A stretch of 48,866 nucleotides of DNA from Clostridia bacterium (GTDB taxonomy: Bacteria > Bacillota > Clostridia > Oscillospirales > Acutalibacteraceae): contig JAFQJL010000013.1 in assembly GCA_017414965.1 (NCBI GenBank), positions 1 through 48,866 on the forward strand, in the 5' to 3' direction. The position numbers and the translations under genes are program-made. Under the pieces are notes generated by a model. It saw only the letters and a list, made by a program, of their open reading frames with translations. It ran no database searches and was not told the DNA's origin. Shown in pieces: positions 41,626 through 48,866 of the stretch. Within the stretch, counting starts at the first letter, position 1; each line of letters opens with the position of its first letter.

Positions 41626-41667
41626 TAGTATACGGGTAGTATACGGGGAAACCACCACAAAAGTCAA
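41626..41667 (-). promoter_or_regulatory. Promoter with tandem 11-bp operator-like repeats
   Basis: TTGACT (minus strand, 41667-41662), 18 nt, TATACT (41643-41638). Plus-strand TAGTATACGGG occurs twice in a row (41626-41636 and 41637-41647), and the first repeat overlaps the start region. A GAGTTACAACTC palindrome lies beside it (41613-41624). This could be an operator for a metal-responsive regulator. Confidence 0.62.
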
Positions 41668-41706
41668 GCGAATTTTGGGAAATTCGCGAAAATTTCAAAA
41701 TGACAG

Positions 41707-41735
41707 TTTACAAATTGGCGGTTATCCGTTATAAT
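41707..41735 (+). promoter_or_regulatory. Promoter for the PrsA/SurA-like lipoprotein gene
   Basis: TTTACA (41707-41712), 17 nt, TATAAT (41730-41735), diverging from the permease promoter. Confidence 0.8.
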
Positions 41736-41778
41736 GTGTTATATATGCGAGTTTTCTATTTTTAGGAGGATGTTCGAT

Positions 41779-42921
41779 ATGCAGAATTTTAAACGTTTGC
41801 TGGCGGCGGTCTGTGCGCTGGTGACGCTGGTGTTGTGCTGTGCGGGTTGTTCCACGCCGGCCAACGCGATGACCATCGATGGCTACGAGGTGTCCACCGG
41901 TGAGTATCTGGCAAACCTGTATAATATGTTCTATCAGGCGTATTATAACAGCGGTTTGTATTACACCGCGTACTACAACAACTACACCGCCGAGCAGATC
42001 TGGGATATGGATCAGACCTACGGCGAGGGAGATACCGCCCTCACAATGAAGCTGGACGATTACGTCAAGCAGATGGCGAAGGATTCGCTCATTCGTCAGC
42101 AGGTGGTCAAGGATCTTCTCAAAGAAAACGAGCTGACGCTGACCGATGAGGACAAAAAGAGTCTCGCCGAGCAGATGGAGCAGTACAACGAAGCGGAGTT
42201 CTTGCAGTTTGGTTTCAACCGCGAGAACTACGAGAAGATGATCACCGGCTACAACTTTGAGGAAAGCGCCTTGTTCTACGGTCTGTACGACAAGGGCGGC
42301 AAGAAGGAAGTCAAAGAGGACGAGGTCCGCAAGTATTTTGACACCAATTATCTGGTGTACAAGACCTTCACGCTCAGTCTGGTGGATTCGGAAGGCGCGG
42401 CGCTGAAGGATGCCGAGGCGACCAAGATCAAGGATCAGATGAAGGGCTACCTCGATATGTACAACAACGGTACCGACGTGCTGGAGGTTTACAAGAAGTA
42501 TCTGGCCGACGAGGAAGCGAAGCAGGAAGCCGATAAGAATGACACCACCACGACCGATAAGGAAGAGGAAGAGGAGATCAAGCTCAACTTCACCAGCATG
42601 GTCGCGACCGGCGAGAGCGCGAACAAGGATCTCGCCAAGGCGTTGCAGGGTCTGAAAAACGGCGAAGCGACGACCGTTGAGTACACCGCCAGCGGCTCCA
42701 ACAAGGTGATCGCGTTTGTGGTCCGTTACGACTACGATACGGACACCTACAAGTCCAAGGATGAGTACTATAAGGATTCGCGCAAGAGTGTCCTGTACAA
42801 CATCAAGGGCGATGAGTTCGAGGAATCGCTGAAAGAGCCGATCAAGAAGATGGGCGAAAAGGTCGAGGTCAACGAGCGCACCATTAAGATGTGCGATCCG
42901 AAAAACCTGCTGGCTGAATAA
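41779..42921 (+). CDS. PrsA/SurA-N-like lipoprotein without a clear PPIase domain
   Basis: A 380-residue protein with a lipoprotein signal peptide ending in LCCAGC, then a Tyr/Asn-rich segment (FYQAYYNSGLYYTAYYNNYT) and a long helical SurA_N-like chaperone region with the DDYVKQMAKDSLIRQQVVKDL pattern, as in PrsA-type foldases. The parvulin PPIase signature (for example GGDLG and the following strand) is not seen; an acidic DTTTTDKEEEEE loop sits where it might be. It is probably a surface chaperone-like factor for exported proteins. ATG 41779 follows AGGAGG at 9 nt. Confidence 0.78.
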   Translation: MQNFKRLLAAVCALVTLVLCCAGCSTPANAMTIDGYEVSTGEYLANLYNMFYQAYYNSGLYYTAYYNNYTAEQIWDMDQTYGEGDTALTMKLDDYVKQMAKDSLIRQQVVKDLLKENELTLTDEDKKSLAEQMEQYNEAEFLQFGFNRENYEKMITGYNFEESALFYGLYDKGGKKEVKEDEVRKYFDTNYLVYKTFTLSLVDSEGAALKDAEATKIKDQMKGYLDMYNNGTDVLEVYKKYLADEEAKQEADKNDTTTTDKEEEEEIKLNFTSMVATGESANKDLAKALQGLKNGEATTVEYTASGSNKVIAFVVRYDYDTDTYKSKDEYYKDSRKSVLYNIKGDEFEESLKEPIKKMGEKVEVNERTIKMCDPKNLLAE

Positions 42922-42930
42922 TGAAAAAGA

Positions 42931-42969
42931 AAAAATCTGCCCCCGATTTCAAATCGGGGGCAGATTTTT
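42931..42969. terminator. Bidirectional terminator between convergent genes
   Basis: Nearly perfect 19-bp stem (42931-42949 with 42951-42969; 6-7 nt loop in practice) flanked by A and T tracts. Confidence 0.9.
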
Positions 42970-42974
42970 GTTTT

Positions 42975-44306
42975 TTATTCAGCGCCGGCGACTTTCAGCG
43001 CGCCGATGCGGACAGACGGTGCGCCGATGCCGCCACAGCCGTAGTGGTCGTAGCTGAGATCGCACGCGACGTCTTGCACGTCCGAAAGAAGCGATAGGAA
43101 CGTGCCGGCAATGGCGATCTGGTCGACTGGTCGGCCAATGCGTCCGTTTTTCACCTCAAAGCCGTTTGCCAGCAGCGAGAAGCTGCCGGAAACGGGATTG
43201 AGTCCGGCGTGCAGTCCTTTTAGCTCGGTGATGAGCAGACCGTCGCCCATTTCGGTCAACAGCGTATCCAGTGTTTTGGTGCCCGGTTGCAGATAGAAAT
43301 TGGTGGGGGAAATGCCCACCGGCGACGCCGGCGAGCGACTGGCGTTGGCGGTAGAGGCCACGCCGGCCTTTTTGGCGGTTTTGAGGTTGTGCAACAGCGT
43401 TTTGAGCACCCCGCGCTCTACCACGGTTTTGGTGACCGAGGGGGTGCCCTCCGCATCAAACGCGGTCGGATCGATTGGGTGTAACGGATCGTCGATGATG
43501 GTGACCGCCTCCGAGCCGATGCGTGTCCCCTCCTTGTCGGCGAGCAGGGACAATCCCTTTTGCGCGGCATCGGCGGAAAACATACCCGAAAATCCGCCGA
43601 GCAACGACTCGGCCGCGTCGTAGCGCAGGATCACCGGATAATCCCCCGGCGGCACCGGCGCGGCGCCAAATTTGGAGACGGCGTCCTCGGTTGCCTCGCG
43701 CACCAGCGCCGTCGGATCGGCGGCCGCCACACCGCCGCGGTAACTGCCGCCGGATTGTGGTTGACCGTCCTGTTCGGCGATGACGTAGCACAGCGTCGAG
43801 CCGTTTTTGGTCGATTCCTCGGCACAAAGACCATAGGTGTTGTAGATGCCGGTGTGCGCCCACGAAGTGGTCACGCCGCAGTATTCGGTGCGCGCTACCC
43901 GCGGATCCGCTGCCTTGGCAGCGGCTTCCATCGACAGCGCAAGCTCGATCTTTTCTCGTTCGCTTAAATCGCACAACGGTTGCGCCGGCGCCTGTACGGC
44001 GGCGTACGTTTGCGGTCCTTGCATGGGGATTACGTCAGGGTCCTCAATGACCGCGGCGTTGTCCATAGCGTGTCGCACCAGATCCTCCGGCGCGTCCAGT
44101 CGCTCGGTGTAAGCGTAGCCGTTTTTGCCGGCCACGATCACGCGCAGTCCCACGCCAAACGAGCGCGAACTGGCGTAGGTGTCGATCTCGCCGTCTAATA
44201 CGGTGACTTCAAAATCGCCGCCGCTGACTTCGAACGTCTCGGCGGATTCACAGCCGAGCGCCATCGCCGCCTTAAACGCGGCGAGACGAAATTCTTGCAT
44301 GGTCAT
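42975..44306 (-). CDS. pmbA: TldE/PmbA-family metallopeptidase subunit
   Basis: A ~443-residue protein of the TldD/PmbA family, the non-catalytic partner (TldE) of a heterodimeric zinc peptidase that degrades unfolded peptides and matures some ribosomal peptides. The N-terminal DGEIDTYASSRSFGVGLRVI and C-terminal LANGFEVKNGRIGRPVDQIAIAG fit the family. It has no HExxxH, as expected for TldE. The start is ATG 44306, sharing bases with the tldD stop (TGATG), or GTG 44309; GGAGG is 9 nt upstream. It depends on TldD, whose gene upstream carries a frameshift. Confidence 0.9.
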   Translation of the reverse strand: MTMQEFRLAAFKAAMALGCESAETFEVSGGDFEVTVLDGEIDTYASSRSFGVGLRVIVAGKNGYAYTERLDAPEDLVRHAMDNAAVIEDPDVIPMQGPQTYAAVQAPAQPLCDLSEREKIELALSMEAAAKAADPRVARTEYCGVTTSWAHTGIYNTYGLCAEESTKNGSTLCYVIAEQDGQPQSGGSYRGGVAAADPTALVREATEDAVSKFGAAPVPPGDYPVILRYDAAESLLGGFSGMFSADAAQKGLSLLADKEGTRIGSEAVTIIDDPLHPIDPTAFDAEGTPSVTKTVVERGVLKTLLHNLKTAKKAGVASTANASRSPASPVGISPTNFYLQPGTKTLDTLLTEMGDGLLITELKGLHAGLNPVSGSFSLLANGFEVKNGRIGRPVDQIAIAGTFLSLLSDVQDVACDLSYDHYGCGGIGAPSVRIGALKVAGAE

Positions 44307-45692
44307 CACAGCGCACCTCCTTTACCGCCGACCGTCAGCTGACTGACGCGGATGCGCGGCTGTCCTACGTTGGTGCGGACGCTGCCGGACATCGATCCGC
44401 AGACGCCCTGCGCCATCCACATCTCGCGGCCGACACGGTCGATCTTCATCAGGATCTCCGAGCCTTTGCCCACCAGCGTGGCACCGCGGACCGGTGTGAG
44501 AATCTCGCCGTTTTTCACCCCAGTAGCCTTCGCTGACCGAGAAGTTGAATTCCCCCGTGAGGGGATTGACCGAGCCGCCGCCCATGGCCTTGGCAAACAG
44601 ACCGTCGCCCATCGTGCGGATCATCGCCTCCTCGTCGTCCGAGCCGGCGGCGATATAGGTGTTGGTCATACGCGAGGTGGGGGCGAAGGAGTAATCTTGT
44701 CGGCGGCTGTTGCCGGTCACCGGCAATCCCATCCGACGGCTGCCCAGCAGATCCATCATATACGAGCACAAAATGCCGTTTTCGATCAACACGCGGCGAG
44801 CCGAGGGCGTGCCCTCGTCGTCGCAGCCGATCGATCCCCACGCACCGGGGATGGTGCCGTCGTCGATGGCGGTGACGCACGGCGCGGCGATCGGCTTGCC
44901 CAGCATACCGCAAAATTCCGAATTGCCTTTGGAAACGGCGGTCGCCTCCAGCGAATGCCCGCACGCTTCGTGGAAAATAACGCCGCCAAAGCCGCCGTCA
45001 ATCACCACCGGCACCGCGCCGGCCGGACATTCCGGTGCGTGCAGCATGGTCACCGCACGGCGTGCCGCCGCTTCGGAAATGGCGGCGACGTCAAACTGAT
45101 CAAAAGTTTCGAAGCCCATGCCGCGACCGGGGCCCTCGCCGCCGGTCTGCATTTCGGTGCCGTCGCTGGCGGCGACCGAGATATAATACCGTGCCGAGGG
45201 GCGTTTATCGGTTGCCCACACGCCGTTGGAGTTGCAGATAAACACATCCTTGTGGCTATCTTGAATTTGCGCCGACACCTGCACGATCTCGGACGATACC
45301 GCCTTGGCGGCGTTGGTGCCGTCGCGCAGCAACGCGATGCGGCGATCGTTTTTCACCGAGCCGGTCGGAATCTGCGCCGTGGCACCGTAGGCGGTAGCGG
45401 CAAAGGCGATTTCCCGCCCCTCGCCGACACCGTCCAGCGCCGCGGCCGCCGCGCGAGCAGTGGCGATCAGCGCCTCCTCGCTCGTTTCGGCGGTATAGGC
45501 GTATACCTGTCGCGTGCCTTTCAGCACGCGCACGCCGGCGCCGCAGGACTCGGAGTAGGCGGCGTTTTCCACCACACCGCCCCGCATCGATACACGGCTG
45601 CTGCAGCCGTTTTCCATATACAATTCGGCGAAATCCCCGCCGGTCTCGCCGGCGGCGTTGAGCACGCGCTCGGCAACGGATTGAGAGATCAT
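44306..45692 (-). pseudogene. tldD: TldD metallopeptidase gene interrupted by a 1-nt frameshift
   Basis: The first ~392 codons read a normal TldD, including the zinc motif IFHEACGHSLEAT (HExxxH, near residue 240). After SVSEGYW, at the C4 run 44518-44521 (plus-strand coordinates), the frame shifts: the original frame runs into unrelated sequence and stops at 44322, whereas the correct end VKNGEILTPVRGATLVGKG... continues in the other frame to 44306, including GVCG, which holds the family's conserved zinc-ligand Cys. Removing one base restores a 461-codon gene of normal length. It could be a sequencing error, a real inactivation, or rarely a recoding site. ATG 45692 is used (AAGGGGG upstream). 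Confidence 0.85.
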
Positions 45693-45767
45693 TCCCATTC
45701 CCCCTTCTGTTTGTTATCATACCATAAATCTTTATCGCACACAACCGATTTTCCGAGAAAAAAGGGG

Positions 45768-45796
45768 TTGACAATTAAAAAAACCTATGTTACAAT
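45768..45796 (+). promoter_or_regulatory. Promoter of the rplU-prp-rpmA operon
   Basis: TTGACA (45768-45773), 17 nt, TACAAT (45791-45796). Confidence 0.88.
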
Positions 45797-45799
45797 AGG

Positions 45800-45872
45800 C
45801 GTTGCCGCATGTTACGGGTAAAGGGATAAGTGCGCCTTGCGCCACCTGTGAACAGCGAGTCTAAAGAAAAGG
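45800..45872 (+). ncRNA. Probable ribosomal protein L21 leader
   Basis: The ~75-nt untranslated leader before rplU contains several small hairpins (CCG-CGG, GTGCGC-CTT-GCGCCAC, CTGT-ACAG) and the end AGCGAGTCTAAAG, resembling the autoregulatory L21 leader of Firmicutes. Feedback control by L21 is known for that RNA family; assignment here is by position and pattern. Confidence 0.6.
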
Positions 45873-45884
45873 ATGATTCCTACT

Positions 45885-46250
45885 ATGTACGCCATTATCG
45901 AAACGGGCGGCAAGCAGTACAAGGTGACGGACGGCGACGTTCTGTTCATCGAAAAGCTGGATGCCGCGGAAGAGTCCGTCGTGAAGTTCGACAAAGTTGT
46001 CGCGCTGCATAACGACAAGGAACTCAAAGTCGGTGCTCCGTATGTCAAAAACGCGAGCGTCGAAGCCACTGTTCTGAAGAACGGCAAGGGCAAGAAAATC
46101 AACGTGTTTACGTACCGTCCCAAGAAGGGCAGCAAACGCGCCATGGGCCACCGCCAGCCGTACACGAAGGTGCAGATCAACAAGATCAACCAGCGTGCGC
46201 CGCGCAAGGCGAAGGAACCGGCCGCGGAAGCTGTCGAAGCCGCGGAATAA
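45885..46250 (+). CDS. rplU: 50S ribosomal protein L21
   Basis: A 121-residue ribosomal protein beginning with the canonical [14 protein letters not shown] and containing [22 protein letters not shown]. An Ala/Glu-rich tail of ~15 residues extends beyond the usual ~103-residue form. ATG 45885 is chosen for the family's start; the upstream in-frame ATG 45873 would add four residues. The site AAAGGA is 12 nt away, slightly long. Confidence 0.97.
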   Translation: MYAIIETGGKQYKVTDGDVLFIEKLDAAEESVVKFDKVVALHNDKELKVGAPYVKNASVEATVLKNGKGKKINVFTYRPKKGSKRAMGHRQPYTKVQINKINQRAPRKAKEPAAEAVEAAE

Positions 46251-46254
46251 TCCC

Positions 46255-46569
46255 GTGAAGGCCACGTTCCTGTATAGGGATCACACCCTATGCGGATATG
46301 CATTGGAAGGGCATTGCGGCGGCGTCGCCGGAAGCGACATCGTCTGTGCTGCCGTTTCCTCAGCGGCCTATCTGACAGCCAACACCATTACCGAGATTAT
46401 CGGCGCGCGGGCAACCGTCGTGGTGGACGATACCGGTAAAATGGAACTTACGCTGTCACCGGCAGAATGCGCTCGATGCGCCGATATCCTGCAGGGATTT
46501 CGGTTGCATATGGAGGCTCTTGCCGACGATTATCCCCAGAAAATCCAACTCACAAATGCGGAGGTGTAA
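46255..46569 (+). CDS. prp: Ribosomal-processing cysteine protease Prp
   Basis: A 104-residue protease encoded between L21 and L27, as in other Firmicutes. It carries [20 protein letters not shown] with the catalytic His and Cys pair. Prp removes the N-terminal extension of L27, and the neighbouring L27 has exactly that extension. GTG 46255 is the likely start, 5 nt after the rplU stop; the ribosome site is weak, so translation may depend on coupling. Confidence 0.93.
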   Translation: MKATFLYRDHTLCGYALEGHCGGVAGSDIVCAAVSSAAYLTANTITEIIGARATVVVDDTGKMELTLSPAECARCADILQGFRLHMEALADDYPQKIQLTNAEV

Positions 46570-46574
46570 CAATC

Positions 46575-46856
46575 ATGTTGAAGATCAATATCCAGCTGTT
46601 CGCGCATAAAAAGGGTATGGGTTCGACCAAGAACGGTCGTGACTCCGAATCCAAGCGTCTTGGTGCCAAGCGTGCCGACGGTCAGTTTGTCCTCGCGGGC
46701 AACATCCTCGTCCGTCAGCGTGGCACCCACATCCATCCGGGTGAGAACGTGGGCATCGGTAAGGATGACACCCTGTTCGCCACCAGCGATGGCGTGGTGC
46801 GCTTCGAGCGTCTGGGCAAAGACCGCAAGCAGGTCTCTGTCTACGAGAAACAGTAA
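46575..46856 (+). CDS. rpmA: 50S ribosomal protein L27 with cleavable N-terminus
   Basis: A 93-residue ribosomal protein. The start [20 protein letters not shown] contains the Prp cleavage motif (QLF|AHKKG), followed by the conserved L27 body [17 protein letters not shown] and [18 protein letters not shown]. Cleavage after Phe would expose the Ala start needed near the peptidyl-transferase centre. Start ATG 46575 uses GGAGG at 46560-46564, which overlaps the end of prp. Confidence 0.97.
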   Translation: MLKINIQLFAHKKGMGSTKNGRDSESKRLGAKRADGQFVLAGNILVRQRGTHIHPGENVGIGKDDTLFATSDGVVRFERLGKDRKQVSVYEKQ

Positions 46857-46864
46857 GCAAAAGA

Positions 46865-46899
46865 AAAATCCCCCGACCAATCGGTCGGGGGATTTTTTT
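46865..46899. terminator. Bidirectional terminator after rpmA
   Basis: A 15-bp stem (46865-46879 with 46884-46898) with an AATC loop and a T-tract; it also serves ychF from the other strand. Confidence 0.9.
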
Positions 46900-46908
46900 A
46901 TGTTTGAT

Positions 46909-48039
46909 TTACACGTTAAACAAGAACTCGACGATGTCGCCATCCTGCATCACATATTCCTTGCCCTCGGTCCGTTGCAGACCCCTGGCTTTCACGTTAG
47001 CCATGCTGAAATCGCAAGACTCCAGCACGTCGTACGGGACCACCATCGCCCGAATGAATCCACGCTCGAAATCCGAGTGGATCTTACCGGCGGCCTGCGG
47101 CGCCTTGGTGCCTTTTTTGATGGTCCACGCGCGGCATTCCTTTTTGCCGTCGGTGAGGAACGAGATCAGTCCCAGCAGACTGTAGCTGGCGGTGATCAGG
47201 TTATCCAGACCGGACGCCGAAACGCCCATCTCCGCCAAAAACTCGCGTTTTTCCTCCGCCGTCATATCGGCGATATCCTCTTCGGTTTTGGCGCAGATCG
47301 GCACCACCATCGCGCCCTCGGCCTCCGCAATGCCTTTGACGATGGGGAAATAACGGTTGTTTTCGATGCCGTCCATCAGATCGTCCTCGCCCACGTTGCA
47401 GGCGTAGATGACCGGCTTTTGCGAAAGGAGTCCCATCTCCTTCATGGCGGCGGCCTGCATATCGTCCTTCGGGTCGTACTCAAACGTACGCGCCGGTTTG
47501 GAGGCGTCCAAGTGCGCGGCCAACCCCTGCAACCACGCCGCTTCGGCGGCGGCATCCTTGTTGCCGGTCTTGCCGAGCTTGGCCAGACGACCCAAGCGGT
47601 TGCCCACGATCTCCACGTCCGAGAGAATGAGCTCCAGATCGATCGCTTCGATGTCGGCGGCGGGATCCACCGCCTCGGCCTTGGTCACATCGGATACGAC
47701 GTGCATAATGTTGTCGTCGTCAAAGCAACGCACCACGTGCACGATGGCGTCGCACTCGCGGATGTTTCCGAGGAACTTGTTGCCCAAACCGGCGCCCTGT
47801 GCGGCGCCCTTAACCAGACCGGCGATGTCCACGAACTCAATGATAGCCGGCGTTTTCTTGTCGGTATCCCACAGCTCTGCGAGCTTGTCGAGTCGCGGAT
47901 CCGGCACCGCCACGATGCCGACGTTCGGTTCGATGGTGCAAAACGGATAGTTCGCCGCTTCGGCGTTTTTGGTGCTGGTGATGGCGTTAAACAGCGTGGA
48001 TTTGCCGACGTTCGGCAGTCCGACGATACCTAATTTCAT
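46909..48039 (-). CDS. ychF: Redox-regulated ATPase YchF
   Basis: A 376-residue Obg-like ATPase. It starts MKLGIVGLPNVGKSTLFNAIT (P-loop), has DIAGLVKGAAQGAGLGN (G3), a non-canonical G4 (NVGEDD in place of NKxD, which explains ATP preference) and a C-terminal TGS domain ending in VMQDGDIVEFLFNV. Length is about 10 residues above the common 363-366. ATG 48039 follows AAGGAGATATGAAGAT. The gene lies beside the recombinase at the window edge. Confidence 0.96.
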   Translation of the reverse strand: MKLGIVGLPNVGKSTLFNAITSTKNAEAANYPFCTIEPNVGIVAVPDPRLDKLAELWDTDKKTPAIIEFVDIAGLVKGAAQGAGLGNKFLGNIRECDAIVHVVRCFDDDNIMHVVSDVTKAEAVDPAADIEAIDLELILSDVEIVGNRLGRLAKLGKTGNKDAAAEAAWLQGLAAHLDASKPARTFEYDPKDDMQAAAMKEMGLLSQKPVIYACNVGEDDLMDGIENNRYFPIVKGIAEAEGAMVVPICAKTEEDIADMTAEEKREFLAEMGVSASGLDNLITASYSLLGLISFLTDGKKECRAWTIKKGTKAPQAAGKIHSDFERGFIRAMVVPYDVLESCDFSMANVKARGLQRTEGKEYVMQDGDIVEFLFNV

Positions 48040-48132
48040 ATATCTTCATATCTCCTTATTTTCCCAGTATTTTCAAGGGCTTTTGCAATATGGTGTTTTG
48101 GTTTTTACACCATTTTTACACCATTTCTAACT
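48040..48132. repeat. Noncoding junction with 11-bp tandem repeat beside the recombinase gene
   Basis: The gap between ychF and the recombinase contains TTTTTACACCA twice in a row (48102-48112 and 48113-48123) just past the recombinase stop. Such arm-type or core-flanking repeats are common next to int genes, so an attachment site could be here, but none can be proven from one end only. Confidence 0.55.
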
Positions 48133-48866
48133 TCATTTTGCGTTTGAGGCATTTTCAAACTGTCTGATTGCTTTCAGCAACGAATCCTCGGTTACGTGGA
48201 CGTAACGATCCATCGTTGTTTTGATGCTGGCGTGTCCGAGCAGCTTCTGCAACACCTTCGGCTGCATACCGCTTTCGATTGCCCTGGTTGCGTATGTATG
48301 GCGTAGGGCGTGCATACAAAACCGCTTGATTTTTGCCTCGTCGCACAGTTTGTAAAGGTGGGTATCATAAGAACTGTTTTTCGCAGGTTCTCCTGTTCGC
48401 CAGTTGATGAAAACAAGGTCGCTCATTACAAGGGTTGATTTTTCTCCGGTACGCCGATCCGTATACTCCAAGGTTTGTGAAAGTGTGTCTGCCTCTTTTC
48501 GATAACGCACGTTAGCGTAAACTTTTTCAAGGATTTCATAGGCTTTGCTTGTCAGAGGAATTGTCCGATAACTCTGTTGTGTTTTCGGCGGTCCTGCACG
48601 CCAGTAACCTTGTTTGTGTCTATACTCTAAGGTTTTGTTGACGGTCAATGTCCGTTTCTTCCAATCAATCGCATCCCACGTTAATCCCACAAGCTCACCG
48701 GTGCGCAGACCGGTTTCAAGAAGCAGGGCGTATTGATAATAGTTGTGCGAGCGTTTCGCCACTTCCATAAACTTTTCCTGTTCTTCCAGAGTGAGATATT
48801 TAATATCGTTCACCGCACGAACAGGCTTGGTGTATCGTACACCATTCATCGGGTGTCTAACAATCA
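48133..48866 (-). CDS. Tyrosine recombinase/integrase, 5' end outside the window
   Basis: The visible 244 codons hold the catalytic domain of a phage/ICE-type tyrosine recombinase: the first Arg in ETGLRTGELVGLTW, HALRHTYATRAIESG (H-x-x-R) and LGHASIKTTMDRYVH with the nucleophile Tyr. Upstream of ATG 48849 the frame stays open to the end of the window, so the gene runs on and the missing part should include the N-terminal core-binding domain. Lower GC and different codon use (AAA, TAT, AAT more often) than neighbouring genes suggest horizontal transfer. It probably marks the end of an integrated element. Confidence 0.9.
   Translation of the reverse strand, partial: IVRHPMNGVRYTKPVRAVNDIKYLTLEEQEKFMEVAKRSHNYYQYALLLETGLRTGELVGLTWDAIDWKKRTLTVNKTLEYRHKQGYWRAGPPKTQQSYRTIPLTSKAYEILEKVYANVRYRKEADTLSQTLEYTDRRTGEKSTLVMSDLVFINWRTGEPAKNSSYDTHLYKLCDEAKIKRFCMHALRHTYATRAIESGMQPKVLQKLLGHASIKTTMDRYVHVTEDSLLKAIRQFENASNAK

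Noticed and set aside
44352-45821. Plus-strand 489-codon frame opposite tldD
   Set aside because: Shadow frame that runs through the rplU promoter; tldD has the conserved zinc motif.
48040-48132. CRISPR array
   Set aside because: Only two 11-bp units in direct contact, without spacers or cas genes.

Overview
The window looks like chromosomal DNA of a Gram-positive, fairly GC-rich Clostridia member, most likely of the Oscillospirales/Ruminococcaceae type. The reasons are AGGAGG-type ribosome binding sites, TTGACA/TATAAT promoters often preceded by TGn, U-tailed hairpin terminators, the L21-Prp-L27 cluster with a cleavable L27 N-terminus, ECF vitamin transporters behind FMN and cobalamin riboswitches, a SpoIID-domain protein, and Thr-rich linkers in exported proteins. 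This placement is inferred from gene content; no 16S sequence is present.

Layout. 1-141: 3' part of a 5S rRNA with its terminator. 162-7252: M23 peptidase, phosphopantetheinyl transferase, two small membrane proteins (minus strand), a YgiQ-type radical SAM protein, a cohesin-like lipoprotein, mnmE and an acyltransferase-like membrane protein. 7322-12271: a four-gene Gld-like ABC-2 system (ATPase, permease, GldG-like, DUF4340). 12329-15361 (minus): murI-DUF1934-argS. 15615-17635: a hexapeptide-repeat protein and glmM. 17693-21978 (minus): a small unknown gene, prfC, ribU behind an FMN riboswitch, and a GtrA/GT2 lipid-sugar pair. 22119-27886: phosphohexomutase, prmA, rsmI, a DMP19-like anchored protein, a membrane protein and a LacI-family regulator. 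27921-29120 (minus): a cobalamin-riboswitch operon with a DUF4430 lipoprotein and an ECF S component. 29192-31540: ATP-grasp and metallophosphoesterase. 31589-35175 (minus): gapA, a membrane protein and citrate synthase. 35280-40640: SpoIID-like, a repeat-rich noncoding stretch, metY, DUF3810 metallopeptidase, SH3 lipoprotein, yebC and an unlisted 46-residue membrane peptide. 40729-45692: ArsP_2-type permease (minus), PrsA/SurA-like lipoprotein (plus), pmbA and a frameshifted tldD (minus). 45768-46856: rplU-prp-rpmA. 46909-48039 (minus): ychF. 48133-48866 (minus): a tyrosine recombinase cut by the window edge, probably one end of an integrated element.

The genes serve mainly core functions: translation and its fidelity (argS, prfC, mnmE, rsmI, prmA, L21/L27, yebC, ychF), cell-wall precursors (murI, glmM), vitamin uptake, central carbon metabolism and sulfur amino acids. 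No CRISPR array, toxin-antitoxin pair or recognisable defence island was seen. The points most worth checking are the single-nucleotide frameshift in tldD, the duplicated promoter/palindrome element before metY, the B12-riboswitch lipoprotein/ECF pair, the 46-residue membrane peptide after yebC, the membrane-anchored DMP19-like protein, and the recombinase junction beside ychF.
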